The translations under genes were made by a program, and so were the position numbers. The notes under the pieces were generated by a model. The model saw only the letters and a program-made list of their open reading frames with translations, did no database searches and was not told where the DNA came from. 64,000 bases of DNA from Hydrangea macrophylla (taxonomy: Eukaryota > Streptophyta > Magnoliopsida > Cornales > Hydrangeaceae): positions 75,300,634-75,364,633 of the forward strand of contig CM066997.1 of NCBI GenBank assembly GCA_033977485.1, read 5' to 3'. Position 1 is the stretch's first letter. Each line of letters opens with the position of its first letter. Of the stretch, positions 35,861 to 47,145 are shown in pieces.

Positions 35861-36652
35861 ATTTGGGCGACAGTTTGAATGCCAGTTGGGCAATAGTTTG
35901 AATGCCATTTGGGCGACAGTTAACTATTCATTGTTGAGTGTTGTTCTTTCTTGACCAGTAAATGCGTTTGGAGTTAAGTCTTCTTTCAGTCAATGTCATT
36001 GGTCAGTTCAGTTCTGGGTTAAGTTTCAGAGGGAATGATTGGGTTTAAATAAGACATGGTTTTGAGAATAAGAAAAGACGAACAAGGCATAGTATCGAGA
36101 ATAAGAAATGATGAACGAGATATGGTTTTGAGAAATAAGAAGAAATGATGAATAACTTACCGAAAGTGGTGGTAACCTTAAGGGGACCCTCACTTAGCTT
36201 AACCGCTAACGGCTTTTCATGCCGCTGGACCTTCCACGTCCAGCCTTTGCAGGTCCAGACGGAGTCGACTGCTATCAAGATACTGCCTTTACTACTGAAG
36301 ACTATGCTGGTGAAGACTACTGCGAGGAAGGCTACGGTTTCGCCAGTTGAAGACTTTGGAGCTTTTCTTTTGTTGTAGTTCTGTTTTATTATGTTAGTAA
36401 TGTAATAGTTTAGCTGGTCTTATAATATGTATCTTTTGGATATCTTTTTGGCCTGTAATATACTACTGATGTAAGACTTGGATGTTTTAAATTTCTGCTT
36501 CTGCTGAATTTAGTCACTTTCCCATATCACATTATTGTTATAAGCATGTTTGGACAATCAGGTGACACTCACAACCAGTCACGTGTCTACGAACTCATAA
36601 AGGAAATTTATTTTTCCCTATTTTTGGTACTTCGGGGCGTGACAGGGATTTT

Positions 36653-36664
36653 TGGTATCAGAGC
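36653..36664 (+). other. tRNA-iMet primer binding site
   Basis: TGGTATCAGAGC lies eight bases after the 5' LTR end at 36644 and is complementary to the 3' end of plant initiator tRNA-Met. Confidence 0.93.
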
Positions 36665-36767
36665 TTTAGGTTTAGACGCGCTCACTGATTGTCCTATACC
36701 TTAAGTTATGAGCATAAGATTTACCTCGTATTAGTACTGACACTAAGTTAGTTCCTCTTGCAGGACT

Positions 36768-37796
36768 ATGGAGCCGATCTTTGTTTACGATGATTTCGGA
36801 GGGCACTATATTCTCGACGGTCGTATCCAGCCTGCCGACCCTGTACTATATCGACAGCGGATCCGCCAGAGGGCGAGGCACATTTTAGAGGAGGACATGC
36901 GGAGAGCCGTGCATACTGATGCACTACAGTATCCAGATCGAGTTCAGCTTGAGTCAATTCATGCTTCAGAGACTACCATACTTATCCACCAGGAGCTTAT
37001 CAGCATGGCTCAGGACGAGGCACTATACGACGATATACTCTTCCCGATTATCATGGCCGCACCAGCACCACCATTCTCACCTGAGCCCATACCAGAGCCA
37101 GATGCAGATTCAAACCCCATGGATACAGATAGCGATGACGACAGAGCGAGTAGAGAGGATTTTGTAGGCGGTAGCCACACAGCAGACGACCCATCTGACG
37201 GTGACGATACAGATGATGACGATGACGATGACGATGACATGATGATTGAGGACGACCCAGCGAGTAGCGACGACGAGCCGATCGAGGAGGCCGATCCAGT
37301 AGAGGATGCTCAGGGACCAGAGGATGATGTATACGATCATCCAGTACTGCCAGCTGATGAGGACGTGATAGTACCGATACCCGAGCAGGACCACGGGGCA
37401 GAGCCAACTGATGTTGAGGAGGACCCGGAGGAGGAGGAGTTCTTAGAGGACCCCGCAGACGATCCAGTTATAGAGCTGATTCAGGACGATCTCGACGCAC
37501 AGCCTGACCTACACGACGATGTGGATCCAGATGATGTCGATGAGCCTGACGAGTTAGCTGTTGAGTTGGACGATGCGCCACCTGAGGTTGTAGAGCTAGA
37601 TGATGAGGATGACATCGACTTGGATGGAGTTGGCGGAGATGGCGTAGCACCAGGATGGATATTACCAGATGGTGGACCAGATGAGTTTGACCAGTGGCTG
37701 GATTTTATGCCAGCAGAGGTAGTTACCGTTCCAGGGGACGAGATACCACCTACGGTTACCGACGATGAGGCAGACTTCTATGCCCTACCACGTTGA
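36768..37796 (+). CDS. Highly acidic ORF between primer site and gag (function unknown)
   Basis: An intact 342-codon frame starts at an ATG four bases after a TTCCTCTTGCAG stretch that looks like a splice acceptor. Residues 1-105 have a mixed composition with a basic RQRIRQRARHILEEDMRR segment, so they may fold. From about residue 115 the protein is dominated by Asp and Glu with Pro and Val, including a run of nine Asp near residue 150. The C-terminal 60 residues contain an EFDQWLDFMP motif and end FYALPR. I recognise no domain, signal peptide or membrane segment. It is separate from gag, which starts 355 bases downstream. Additional ORFs are known in some plant LTR elements, but I know of no matching protein. 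An acidic nuclear protein, histone or nucleic-acid mimic, or transactivator are possible guesses only. Confidence 0.8.
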   Translation: MEPIFVYDDFGGHYILDGRIQPADPVLYRQRIRQRARHILEEDMRRAVHTDALQYPDRVQLESIHASETTILIHQELISMAQDEALYDDILFPIIMAAPAPPFSPEPIPEPDADSNPMDTDSDDDRASREDFVGGSHTADDPSDGDDTDDDDDDDDDMMIEDDPASSDDEPIEEADPVEDAQGPEDDVYDHPVLPADEDVIVPIPEQDHGAEPTDVEEDPEEEEFLEDPADDPVIELIQDDLDAQPDLHDDVDPDDVDEPDELAVELDDAPPEVVELDDEDDIDLDGVGGDGVAPGWILPDGGPDEFDQWLDFMPAEVVTVPGDEIPPTVTDDEADFYALPR

Positions 37797-38151
37797 TATG
37801 ATCTTCAGAGAGCTGCTATTACTTCTATATAGTGATGTACATATTGGTTTTGTTTGGTGTCGCTCGTATTATAGATATTACAGTTGTAAGTACTTTGTAC
37901 ATGTTCTTTTGTAAGCACACCTAGGAGATGCTTAAACTCTTGTATAGTATGTACTAGCCTTGGACGTAGTACTTTGATGTAAATCTTTTTGGTTTAATAT
38001 AATGGTTTCAGTTATATCGCTTTATTTCATTGACATTTAGCACTATATGAATGCTTATCATATTTTAACTCTGGTACACACCAAAACCACCTATAAAGAC
38101 TCGGTATGGAATCAAAGGATATTAGCAGTAAAACTTGTGCGTTATTTTCAG
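37797..38151 (+). promoter_or_regulatory. Spacer with a donor/acceptor pair before gag
   Basis: GTAAGTAC at 37886 fits a plant splice donor, and GTTATTTTCAG ending at 38151 fits an acceptor immediately before the gag ATG at 38152. The spacer is T-rich and non-coding. If the pair is used, a 266-base intron would be removed. Alternatively the acceptor could join to the LTR donor at 34236. Confidence 0.45.
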
Positions 38152-41100
38152 ATGGCTGGAGGACGTAGGAGGAACCGCAATGGTCATAACGAGGAAGAAA
38201 CGGAGATACCGAATGAGATAGACCCTACAGGATTACTCTCAGCCTTGGTCAGAAGGATTGAGAGGGCTTCAAACAATGTAGGAAACAACAACCACCCAGC
38301 ACCACCCCCAAGGCAGACAGGGGATAAGTTACTTGAACGTTTCCGCGCATTAAGACCAGAGAAGTTCAATGGGATGATGGAACCATGGAAAGCGGAGCAA
38401 TGGCTACGAGAGATGGACCTCATCTTTAAAGCCATGGATTGCAGTGAAGCCGAAAAACGCCGCCTAGCCGTATTTCAGTTGACATATGCCGCAGCAGACT
38501 GGTGGGAAGCGGAAGAGGCTACTTTGGGAAACAGAGCCATAAGGGAAATGACATGGACCGTGTTCAAGGAACGGTTCCTAGCAAAGTATTTTCCATTAGT
38601 AGAACGAAATTTGAAGAAGAAAGAATTCATGGAATTGGTTCAAGGGAACAAGTCTGTTCAGGAGTATACAACGCAATTCGAACGCCTGTCCCGTTTTGCG
38701 CATCACATGGTGGACACACCTGAAAAGAAGAACGAACAATATCACCAAGGGTTATCTCTTTCACTACAAGAGACGACTGCAGTTTACGTGAGTCAATCCT
38801 TTGAATCTTTGGTAGGGTTGGCTACACAGATGGAGAATATACAAAGACAGAGGCAGAAGAGGTTTACCAGTAGGTTTCCATCACGAAATGTCCCAGGAAC
38901 AAGGCCACCCATGCGTTATCAGAATAATAAGCGCGCTTGGAATGGAGAAAGGAAGTCACAGCAGGCACGGAGGCAACCACAGCAAGCCAACACTGTAGCA
39001 CCACAAGCACCAGTCCCTGTTGGACATCAAGGAGGTTATAACGCCCAAGGAAAAGGTCCAGGAAGTTGCTTTAACTGTGGCATACCTGGCCACCATGCCA
39101 AAGATTGCAGAACTTCCAAGAACCACGATCGTGGTGAAGTCATATGCTTTAATTGTGGAGAGAAAGGCCACTGGAGCCGAGAGTGCAAGGCACCGCGCCG
39201 AGGATACAATGGACCCAACGCTCAAGGACAAGCTGCTAAGACTCATCTGAATGCCGTTATTCCGGAAGCAGCAGGTTTTGACGCCGAAGCGCATCAGAAT
39301 CTAGAAGGTACGCTCACTCTTTTTAGCAACAGAGTTAAAACGTTATTTGATACTGGAGCGTCAAATTCGTTTATTGCTAGTAGAGTCGTACAAGATTTGG
39401 GTTTAGCACCTCAAAACCTTATTGTAGCATTGAATGCCGTATCTCCAATGGGTACATCTGTTAAGTTGAATAGGGTATGCAGAAACTGTCCCATCAACAT
39501 AGAAGATAGAGACCTATTCGCAGATTTGGTGATCTTGTCAATGAAGGAGTTCGACGTCATCTTAGGAATTGATTGGCTCACCAAGTACCATGCTATCTTG
39601 GATTGTACTAGCAAGTCGATTACCTTTACGATACCTGGAAGTCAACCTTTTTTCTTTCAGTGTAACCCGTTGAGTGATAGTTTTCTCACTAGTCGCTTGG
39701 CTGCCATCGAGGGCACAAGCTCAGAGATCACGATCGCAGAGGTTCCGATAGTGCGAGAATTCGAGGACGTATTTAAAGAGCTCTCAGGTTTACCGCCAAA
39801 GCGAGAGATAGACTTCTGCATAGAACTGACACCTAGAACCATGCCTGTCTCCAAGACCCCATACAAGATGGCACCGACGGAAATGCAAGAATTGAAAAAG
39901 CAAGTACAGGAGTTGGAAGATTTAGGATTCGTGCGTCCAAGCACATCACCGTGGGGAGCACCGGTACTGTTTGTAAAGAAGAAAGACGGATCGCTTCGAC
40001 TCTGCATAGACTACAGGGAGTTGAATAAGGTAACCATCAAGAATAAGTACCCGCTGCCACGTATTGATGACTTGTTCGATCAATTACAAGGAGCCACGAC
40101 ATTTTCAAAGATCGATTTGAGATCAGGATACCACCAGCTATTAATTCGACCAGAAGACGTGTCAAAGACAGCATTCCGTACTAGATATGGACATTACGAG
40201 TTTCTTGTGATGCCATTCGGGCTAACCAATGCCCCAGCAGTGTTTATGGACTTGATGAATAGGGTATTTAGGCCTTACCTAGATCAGTTTACTATCGTCT
40301 TTATAGATGATATACTGATATATTCCAAGACCAAGGAGGAACACGAAAAACATTTGCAGGTTGCCTTACAGACACTCAGGGACAACCAACTATATGCAAA
40401 GTTTAGCAAATGCGAGTTTTGGCTTAATGAAGTCAAGTTCTTAGGGCATGTCGTCTCTCATAATGGGATATCAGTGGATTCTTCAAAGATAGACGCAGTG
40501 CTAGATTGGAAAAGACCGAGTAATGCTTCAGAGATTAGGAGTTTTCTGGGTTTGGCTGGCTACTACAGGAGATTTGTAGAAGGATTCTCTAGAATCGCAG
40601 CCCCATTAACTGGTCTTACAAAGAAGGACTCAAAGTTCGATTGGAAGGATCGACATGAACATGCATTTCAAGAGCTGAAGGAGAGATTAACTTCGGCACC
40701 CGTGTTAGCAATACCCAAGAGCGGTAAAAGATATACCATCTACAGTGACGCTTCACACCAAGGATTAGGGTGTGTACTTATGCAAGATGGGAAGGTTATA
40801 GCATATGGATCGAGACAATTGAAGCCACACGAGATGAGTTATCCAACGCATGATCTAGAGTTAGCCGCAATTGTATTTGCACTGAAAACATGGAGACATT
40901 ACCTCTATGGGGAACAGTTTGATTTGTTTTCAGACCACAAGAGCTTGAAATATTTGTTCTCTCAGAAGAAGCTAAATATGAGGCAGAGACGATGGATGGA
41001 GTTACTCAAGGATTATGATTTCAATCTACAGTACCATCCTGGAAAAGCAAACGTTGTTGCAGATGCTTTGAGTCGTAAACCTCGTGGGATAGTTGCTAAT

Positions 41101-42318
41101 CTCATGATTCGAGAATGGAAAGCATTGGAAACTATAGCAGAATTTGATCTCCAACCCACAGAGACAAAAGGAGGACACCATTTTGGATGTTTAGTAGCAC
41201 AACCGACGCTCCTCAGTCGTATTTTGGAAGCTCAACAGAAAGATGAAGAGTGGAAGAAGTGGTTTGCTAAAGTTTCAATAAAGGAACCCGAGGAATGGAG
41301 CGTAGGCTCAGATGGAGGATTTCGATGTAGGAACCGACTGTGTGTTCCGGATGTGGAGGCATTGAGGAAGGACATTCTAGATGAAGCACACAAGTCTCGT
41401 TTGACTGTTCATCCTGGAGGTACAAAGATGTATAGAGATTTGAAGCGGAATTTTTGGTGGGAAGGCATGAAACGAGAAGTGGCAGACTATGTTTCTAAGT
41501 GTCTTACTTGTCAACAAGTCAAAGCAGAACATCAGAAGCCATCAGGATTATTACAGCCATTACCGATTCCACAGTGGAAGTGGGAACACATTACCATGGA
41601 TTTTGTGGTAGGTCTACCCCGATCTCAGCAGAGCCATGACTCTATTTGGGTGATTGTGGACCGACTCACCAAGTCAGCTCACTTCATAGCATACAGTATG
41701 ACATATTCTGTGGAGAAGTTGAGTCAATTATACATACAACAGGTCGTACGATTGCATGGAGTACCCGTCAGCATAGTGTCTGATCGCGATTCTCGATTTA
41801 CTGCAGAATTCTGGGAAAGTTTCCAGACAGCTTTAGGAACTTCACTGAAAGTGAGTTCAGCATTTCATCCTCAAACCGACGGGCAAACCGAGAGGACCAA
41901 TCAAGTAATGGAAGACATGCTCAGAGCTTGCGTAATTGACTTCGAGAGTTCATGGGAGACACATCTTCCATTGATTGAGTTTGCCTACAACAATAGTTAT
42001 CACTCAAGCATAGGCATGGCACCATTCGAGGCATTGTATGGAAGGCCGTGTCGTTCACCATTATGTTGGGCTGAAGTCGGAGATGGCAAGCTTCTAGGAC
42101 CGGAGATGGTTCGAGAGACTAATAAGAAGATAATTATTGTCAGAGAGAAGATGAAGGCAGCACAAGATCGATATAAGAGCTATGCAGACAAACATCGCAC
42201 GGATAAAGAGTTCAAGGTAGGAGAGCATGTTTTACTCAAAGTATCACCAGTCCGAGGAGTAGTAAGGTTTGGACAAAAAAAGGGGAAAGTTGTCGCCACG
42301 CTATATCGGACCATTTGA
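38152..42318 (+). CDS. gag-pol: Tekay-like Gag-Pol polyprotein (frameshifted near its end)
   Basis: The start is taken at the ATG beginning [11 protein letters not shown] because the minus-strand relative starts with the same residues. The frame is open further upstream, but that part is not conserved. Numbered from this Met: capsid with [10 protein letters not shown] near residue 115; two CCHC zinc knuckles at about 306-322 and 332-349; protease DTGAS at 400; RT with FIDD at 717-720; RNase H with YSDAS near 866; integrase HHCC near 1085-1120; and catalytic Asp 1150, Asp 1211, Glu 1247. All catalytic residues seem present. The frame leaves the conserved path at a run of seven A (42275-42281), where six would keep the family frame, and stops at 42318. 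The protein would form particles, copy RNA to DNA and integrate it. Confidence 0.95.
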   Translation: MAGGRRRNRNGHNEEETEIPNEIDPTGLLSALVRRIERASNNVGNNNHPAPPPRQTGDKLLERFRALRPEKFNGMMEPWKAEQWLREMDLIFKAMDCSEAEKRRLAVFQLTYAAADWWEAEEATLGNRAIREMTWTVFKERFLAKYFPLVERNLKKKEFMELVQGNKSVQEYTTQFERLSRFAHHMVDTPEKKNEQYHQGLSLSLQETTAVYVSQSFESLVGLATQMENIQRQRQKRFTSRFPSRNVPGTRPPMRYQNNKRAWNGERKSQQARRQPQQANTVAPQAPVPVGHQGGYNAQGKGPGSCFNCGIPGHHAKDCRTSKNHDRGEVICFNCGEKGHWSRECKAPRRGYNGPNAQGQAAKTHLNAVIPEAAGFDAEAHQNLEGTLTLFSNRVKTLFDTGASNSFIASRVVQDLGLAPQNLIVALNAVSPMGTSVKLNRVCRNCPINIEDRDLFADLVILSMKEFDVILGIDWLTKYHAILDCTSKSITFTIPGSQPFFFQCNPLSDSFLTSRLAAIEGTSSEITIAEVPIVREFEDVFKELSGLPPKREIDFCIELTPRTMPVSKTPYKMAPTEMQELKKQVQELEDLGFVRPSTSPWGAPVLFVKKKDGSLRLCIDYRELNKVTIKNKYPLPRIDDLFDQLQGATTFSKIDLRSGYHQLLIRPEDVSKTAFRTRYGHYEFLVMPFGLTNAPAVFMDLMNRVFRPYLDQFTIVFIDDILIYSKTKEEHEKHLQVALQTLRDNQLYAKFSKCEFWLNEVKFLGHVVSHNGISVDSSKIDAVLDWKRPSNASEIRSFLGLAGYYRRFVEGFSRIAAPLTGLTKKDSKFDWKDRHEHAFQELKERLTSAPVLAIPKSGKRYTIYSDASHQGLGCVLMQDGKVIAYGSRQLKPHEMSYPTHDLELAAIVFALKTWRHYLYGEQFDLFSDHKSLKYLFSQKKLNMRQRRWMELLKDYDFNLQYHPGKANVVADALSRKPRGIVANLMIREWKALETIAEFDLQPTETKGGHHFGCLVAQPTLLSRILEAQQKDEEWKKWFAKVSIKEPEEWSVGSDGGFRCRNRLCVPDVEALRKDILDEAHKSRLTVHPGGTKMYRDLKRNFWWEGMKREVADYVSKCLTCQQVKAEHQKPSGLLQPLPIPQWKWEHITMDFVVGLPRSQQSHDSIWVIVDRLTKSAHFIAYSMTYSVEKLSQLYIQQVVRLHGVPVSIVSDRDSRFTAEFWESFQTALGTSLKVSSAFHPQTDGQTERTNQVMEDMLRACVIDFESSWETHLPLIEFAYNNSYHSSIGMAPFEALYGRPCRSPLCWAEVGDGKLLGPEMVRETNKKIIIVREKMKAAQDRYKSYADKHRTDKEFKVGEHVLLKVSPVRGVVRFGQKKGKVVATLYRTI

Positions 42319-42646
42319 GATCTTGGAACGTGTAGGAAGAGTTTCTTATAGACTCGCGTTGCCACCAAGGTTGTCAGATATTCACAATGTTTTTCACATC
42401 AGTATGTTGAAGGAGTATCATCAAGGCGTGACGCCCCATGTAATCGACTTTAAGGACATTGAGGTGAATAACAGCGTGTCTTACGCAGAAAGACCCATCA
42501 AGATTTTGGGTCGAGAGACCAAGAAGCTGAGAAACAAGGAGATTCCATTGGTGAAGGTTCAGTGGAATCATCATGACGAAAGAGAAGCTTCGTGGGAAAT
42601 GGAGTCAGAGATGCGAGAGAAATATCCTTTTCTGTTTTGTACCTAG
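42282..42646 (+). CDS. Integrase C-terminal end and chromodomain-like tail in the shifted frame
   Basis: After the seven-A run the conserved protein continues in the next frame, with [16 protein letters not shown] and a VFHISML motif. It ends in a chromodomain-like segment ([29 protein letters not shown]). In chromoviruses this tail is thought to steer integration to modified chromatin. The shift separates it from integrase unless it is a one-base sequence error or is bypassed by slippage. Confidence 0.88.
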
Positions 42647-42671
42647 ACAAGCTCTGATTTCGAGGACGAAA

Positions 42672-42693
42672 TCCTTTAATAGGTGGTGGAAGA
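42672..42693 (+). other. Polypurine tract of the plus-strand Tekay-like element
   Basis: AATAGGTGGTGGAAGA lies directly before the 3' LTR start TGTAACACC at 42694. The minus-strand relative has the near-identical AATAGGTGGTAGAAGG at the same place. Confidence 0.85.
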
Positions 42694-45600
42694 TGTAACA
42701 CCTATAATTTTCTGTCATTATAATATCAGCTTTTTCTAATTTCTGTATTGGACCCACTATATTGTTATATTATTATTTTAATTACGTGACGGTATGAACG
42801 TGTTGTAGTATTATCATATAGACTGTAGTAACCATACCGACTCGACCATAATAAGATTTAACTTAGTCCCGTACCTGGACCCGGACATTAGAAATAATAC
42901 CCGATTGCACGTAAATTGAGACTGACATGCATATCGAGGAACTTATGCACGTAAACCGAGAAAGTTGCACGCAACCCGAGGTGGGCCCCACATGGCCGGC
43001 CATGTGGCAACCACATGACATCTCTTTGGACACATGTCCACTTAATGGACACATGTCCACTTAATGGACACATGTCCTATGCATGTAACATGCAAATGAC
43101 ACCTAAGCTAATGCACTTTCTATATATAACATGCACATGCACACAATTGACACACTTTGTCTCTTATAATCTGCACTTAATTGAAGAAATTAGAGCTGGA
43201 GTTATAAGTTCATATAGGAGAAGAAGAAGGTGACACCATTGAAGTTGAAGGTTAAGCTCCATCAAGCTCAAGAACAACATCAAGCTTAATTTCAAGCTTT
43301 GGTGAGTAAATATTGAGTAAATTGTGAGTAAATTATGAGTAATATAACTCAATTTAGAACCCATAATATGTACTAATATTTAGTAGAAGTTTGATGTTGT
43401 TGTGTTGAAGATTCCATGACATGCAAAACAAATCCATAAATCTGAGAAACTGAAACTCTCAGCAGAATGTAGTTTAGCAAAATGGATGTTTTGTGTAGCT
43501 CACAAATCCGAATTAAGCTAGGTTTTTTTTGTGGTAAAAGCTAACTCATATATCTACAAATAACCCTTCTATAGCTCAGTCTAGAAATCACTCCTTCATG
43601 GGTGAAATGCATGTACAACGCAGTGTTATAAATCTGAGAAACTGAAACTCTCAGCAGAACATAGTTTAGTAAAATGAATGTTTTGTGCAGTTCCAAAATG
43701 AGAATTAAGCTAGGTGTTTTTGTGAAGAAAGGTAACACATTTATCTACAAATAACCCTTCTATAGCTCAGTCTAAAAACCCCTCCTTAATAGGTGAAATC
43801 CACGTACAATGCAGTACTATAAATCTGGGACAGAACAGTCCGAGATTTAAGAAATCTCTTGTAAAATAAATACTTTGAGTAACTTAAAAATGTAATTGAA
43901 GCTAGATATTTTTTGTACATGAAGATATTCCTATTATCTACAATGTTTTAGTTTTGAGTTTGATCTACAAATCAATTTATCATACCCAAATAAATCATAT
44001 TGTTTCAGTCAACACAGTGAAAATGTATCATGGCAGATTGTGTAGCTTTTTGTATGATGTTTTGTTTATGCATGGTGTTGATTGTTGATGCTAGTTTTCC
44101 GGTACATGTGTTATTATGAAAATCTCGTGCTATGGTAGTACTATCGTGTAGATGAGTATGTTAAGGGTTTCGTCTATGTGTTTATTGGTATTAAATTCAC
44201 GTTATAAATCCATGAGTTACGTACTATGTTTTCTATTGTTATGAATATATTCTAATGACTGTTGAAAGTTCATACCCAAACTATATATATATTATATGGC
44301 ACGATTATTGCGTTGATAAATGATCGGGAAAGTTTCCATCGTAATTATATTGAGAGGAAAACGGAATGTCGGACGTATAGCGAAATATTAACGGTTATAA
44401 ATGGATGATATTAATGAACTAAACTACGAAACGTGCGAATGCGTAAAATAATGATAAAACCTTCGATAATAGATTTAATGTGAATAAGGGACATTGGACC
44501 TCATTTCTAGTCGTGTGTCTACTGGTCAAAGTTGATTCGTGAACTTTTGTGTCGTGTTTGGATAATTCTTGCAAAGTTGGTCTCTCGATTATTCCATGGA
44601 GTCGATTGGTGAGTTATGTTTTGTTCCTTGATCTGAGGATCGGCATGACGTGTTCGGTCAAGTGCGGATGACCTGAGGATCGTCGTGACGTGTTCGATCA
44701 AGTGGTTGATTATTTTTCCGCACCCTTGGACTGAGGATCGGCATGAAGTGTTCGGTTATGTACGGGTGACCTGAGGATCGGCATGACGTGTTCGTCCAAG
44801 TGATTATTAATTTCCCGTACCCTTGGTCTGAGGATCGGCATGACGTGTTCGGTAACGTGCGGGCAACCTGAGGATCGGCATGACGTGTTCGACCAAGAGA
44901 TTGTTAATGTCCCGCACACTTATGCCATTTGGGCGACAGTTTGAATGCCAGTTGGGCAATAGTTTGAATGCCATTTGGGCGACAGTTAACTATTCATTGT
45001 TGAGTGTTGTTCTTTCTTGACCAGTAAATGCGTTTGGAGTTAAGTCTTCTTTCAGTCAATGTCATTGGTCAGTTCAGTTCTGGGTTAAGTTTCAGAGGGA
45101 ATGATTGGGTTTAAATAAGACATGGTTTTGAGAATAAGAAAAGACGAACAAGGCATAGTATCGAGAATAAGAAATGATGAACGAGATATGGTTTTGAGAA
45201 ATAAGAAGAAATGATGAATAACTTACCGAAAGTGGTGGTAACCTTAAGGGGACCCTCACTTAGCTTAACCGCTAACGGCTTTTCATGCCGCTGGACCTTC
45301 CACGTCCAGCCTTTGCAGGTCCAGACGGAGTCGACTGCTATCAAGATACTGCCTTTACTACTGAAGACTATGCTGGTGAAGACTACTGCGAGGAAGGCTA
45401 CGGTTTCGCCAGTTGAAGACTTTGGAGCTTTTCTTTTGTTGTAGTTCTGTTTTATTATGTTAGTAATGTAATAGTTTAGTTGGTCTTATAATATGTATCT
45501 TTTGGATATCTTTTTGGCCTGTAATATACTACTGATGTAAGACTTGGATGTTTTAAATTTCTGCTTCTGCTGAATTTAGTCACTTTCCCATATCACATTA

Positions 45601-45710
45601 TTGTTATAAGCATGTTTGGACAATCAGGTGACACTCACAACCAGTCACGTGTCTACGAACCCATAAAGGAAATTTATTTTTCCCTATTTTTGGTACTTCG
45701 GGGCGTGACA
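42694..45710 (+). repeat. 3' LTR of the plus-strand Tekay-like element
   Basis: It is 3017 bp and offset 9066 bases from the 5' copy. The TATA box is at 43123-43129, the donor motif at 43302 and the minisatellite at about 44633-44926. It ends at the second copy of the target CTGTC. Confidence 0.95.
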
Positions 45711-47145
45711 CTGTCATCTTTGTTTGAGTCGGAAATTCGAAGTACTCTTAACTATCTAAGGAAAACTAGAACGATAAAAATTGAACCTATTCCAATGGCT
45801 GATTTTGGACATAACAGGAATAATGGAAATAATCAGAATAATGGGGATAATCTTAACATACCCCCACCTCCACCTTTAAAGGATTACTTTACTCCTACCG
45901 CATACACGCCATCGTCATGTATAGAATCACCGGAAGTGACTGCAGCTCATTTTGAAATCAAATCGTCAACTATTGCACTCCTTCCGTCATTTCACGGTCA
46001 TGTTAAAGAAGACCCTTATAATCATCTAGGTGAATTTTAGGGTATTTGTGTTACTTTAAAAATTCAGAACTTAACAGGTGAAGAGTTAAAACTGCGTCTT
46101 TTCCCATTCTAACTTAAAGACAAAGCGAAGCATTGGCTCCAATCCTTGGAGCCAAATTCAATAAGAACATGAGATGAATTGCATACTGATTTCCTACAGA
46201 AATTTTTCCCTATCACTAGAACAAATCAGATTAGGAAATTGATAACTAATTTCATAATGCAAGATGGCGAAACCCTTTATGATACGTGGGAACAGTTTAA
46301 AGAACTCTTACATTCTTGCCTGCATCATCAGATACCCAAATGGCAACTTGTGCAAGTCTTCTACGAGGGACTAATTCCCTCCGTTCGTAACACCGTCGAT
46401 GCTATTTGTGCGGGGACGTTCCTCCACAAGAGTGCCGATGAAGCTTGGAAGATATTTGAAACGTTAAGCAAAAAACTCTATGCACCAAGCTGTATCTGTA
46501 TGCCCTGAGGGACACCTCCTCCCACAACCAAAAAGAGAGGCTAAAGTTGAGTCTAACCATTCATATAAAATTCAAGAATTAAATAGAAAAATGGACCAAC
46601 TCATGATGATGGGCCACATGCAAGGCCCACCTCCTCCTGTGGAAGCATGGCAGTTATGCTCAGATTCATCTCATTCGACATAAGCATGTATGTCCACATC
46701 ACAGTTTCCGAAATTTGTAGAACAACATGCAAATACTATGCAACAGTTCTAAAGACCCAATTATAACCCCGCAAGTTATAAACTGGACTCGACATGGGGA
46801 CCTCACCTGAACCTTTCATGGAAATCTAATAGTGAAGGTCCGTATTCAAAACCAGCGACGAAAAATTTCCTAAATGCACCCAGGCCTTAACAAAATCAAT
46901 ACCAACAACCTCCCTTCCGTGCTAATCCTCCTAGGGATAAATTTTTTGAAGAGAGTGTGTTGGCGTCGTTAAATAACCTAGAGGCCCAATCGTAATCATA
47001 GTCACAACTTGTTAACTCACACACGTAATCAATAGCTAAATTAGAATCCCAAACAGAACAACTTGCTAATACCTTAAACCATCGTAATGAGGGAAAGTTA
47101 CCAAGTCAACCGGTCCAAAACCCTAAATGACAATATGAAGTAAGT
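45711..47145 (+). pseudogene. gag: Athila gag, main part after the Tekay insertion, with several stops
   Basis: The protein resumes directly after the duplicated CTGTC and matches the Gag of the minus-strand Athila: PPPPPLKDYF, FHGHVKEDPYNHLGEF and the MQDGETLYDTWEQFKELL region. Stops include TAG at 46038-46040 and further ones near 46110, 46170 and 46506, plus a frame change near 46480. From 46680 to 47145 only scattered remnants are readable, including a trace of the zinc-knuckle region and the glutamine/asparagine-rich linker. It cannot give a functional Gag. Confidence 0.88.

Larger units (their letters stand above)
33628..36644 (+). repeat. 5' LTR of the plus-strand Tekay-like element
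   Basis: A TATA box TATATAA lies at 34057-34063. A strong splice donor GTGAGT starts at 34236, followed by two more GTGAG/ATGAG copies. A minisatellite lies at 35567-35850. Positions 35865-35925 repeat GCCATTTGGGCGACAGTTTGAAT. The promoter is only about 430 bases into the LTR, so R/U5 makes up about 2.5 kb. Confidence 0.93.
33628..45710 (+). mobile_element. Young Tekay-like chromovirus with an extra acidic ORF before gag
   Basis: Both LTRs are 3017 bp (33628-36644 and 42694-45710), start TGTAACACC and end GGGGCGTGACA. The target duplication CTGTC is at 33623-33627 and 45711-45715. Between them lie the iMet primer site, an acidic ORF, a gag-pol frame with all catalytic motifs and one single-base frameshift, and a polypurine tract. 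By eye the LTRs differ at about 15-20 substitutions and two single-base indels (about 0.5-0.6%), making this the youngest datable insertion in the window. Confidence 0.95.

Noticed and set aside
37010..37650. Ser- and His-rich minus-strand ORFs
   Set aside because: They mirror the Asp/Glu codon runs of the acidic plus-strand ORF and have no independent support.
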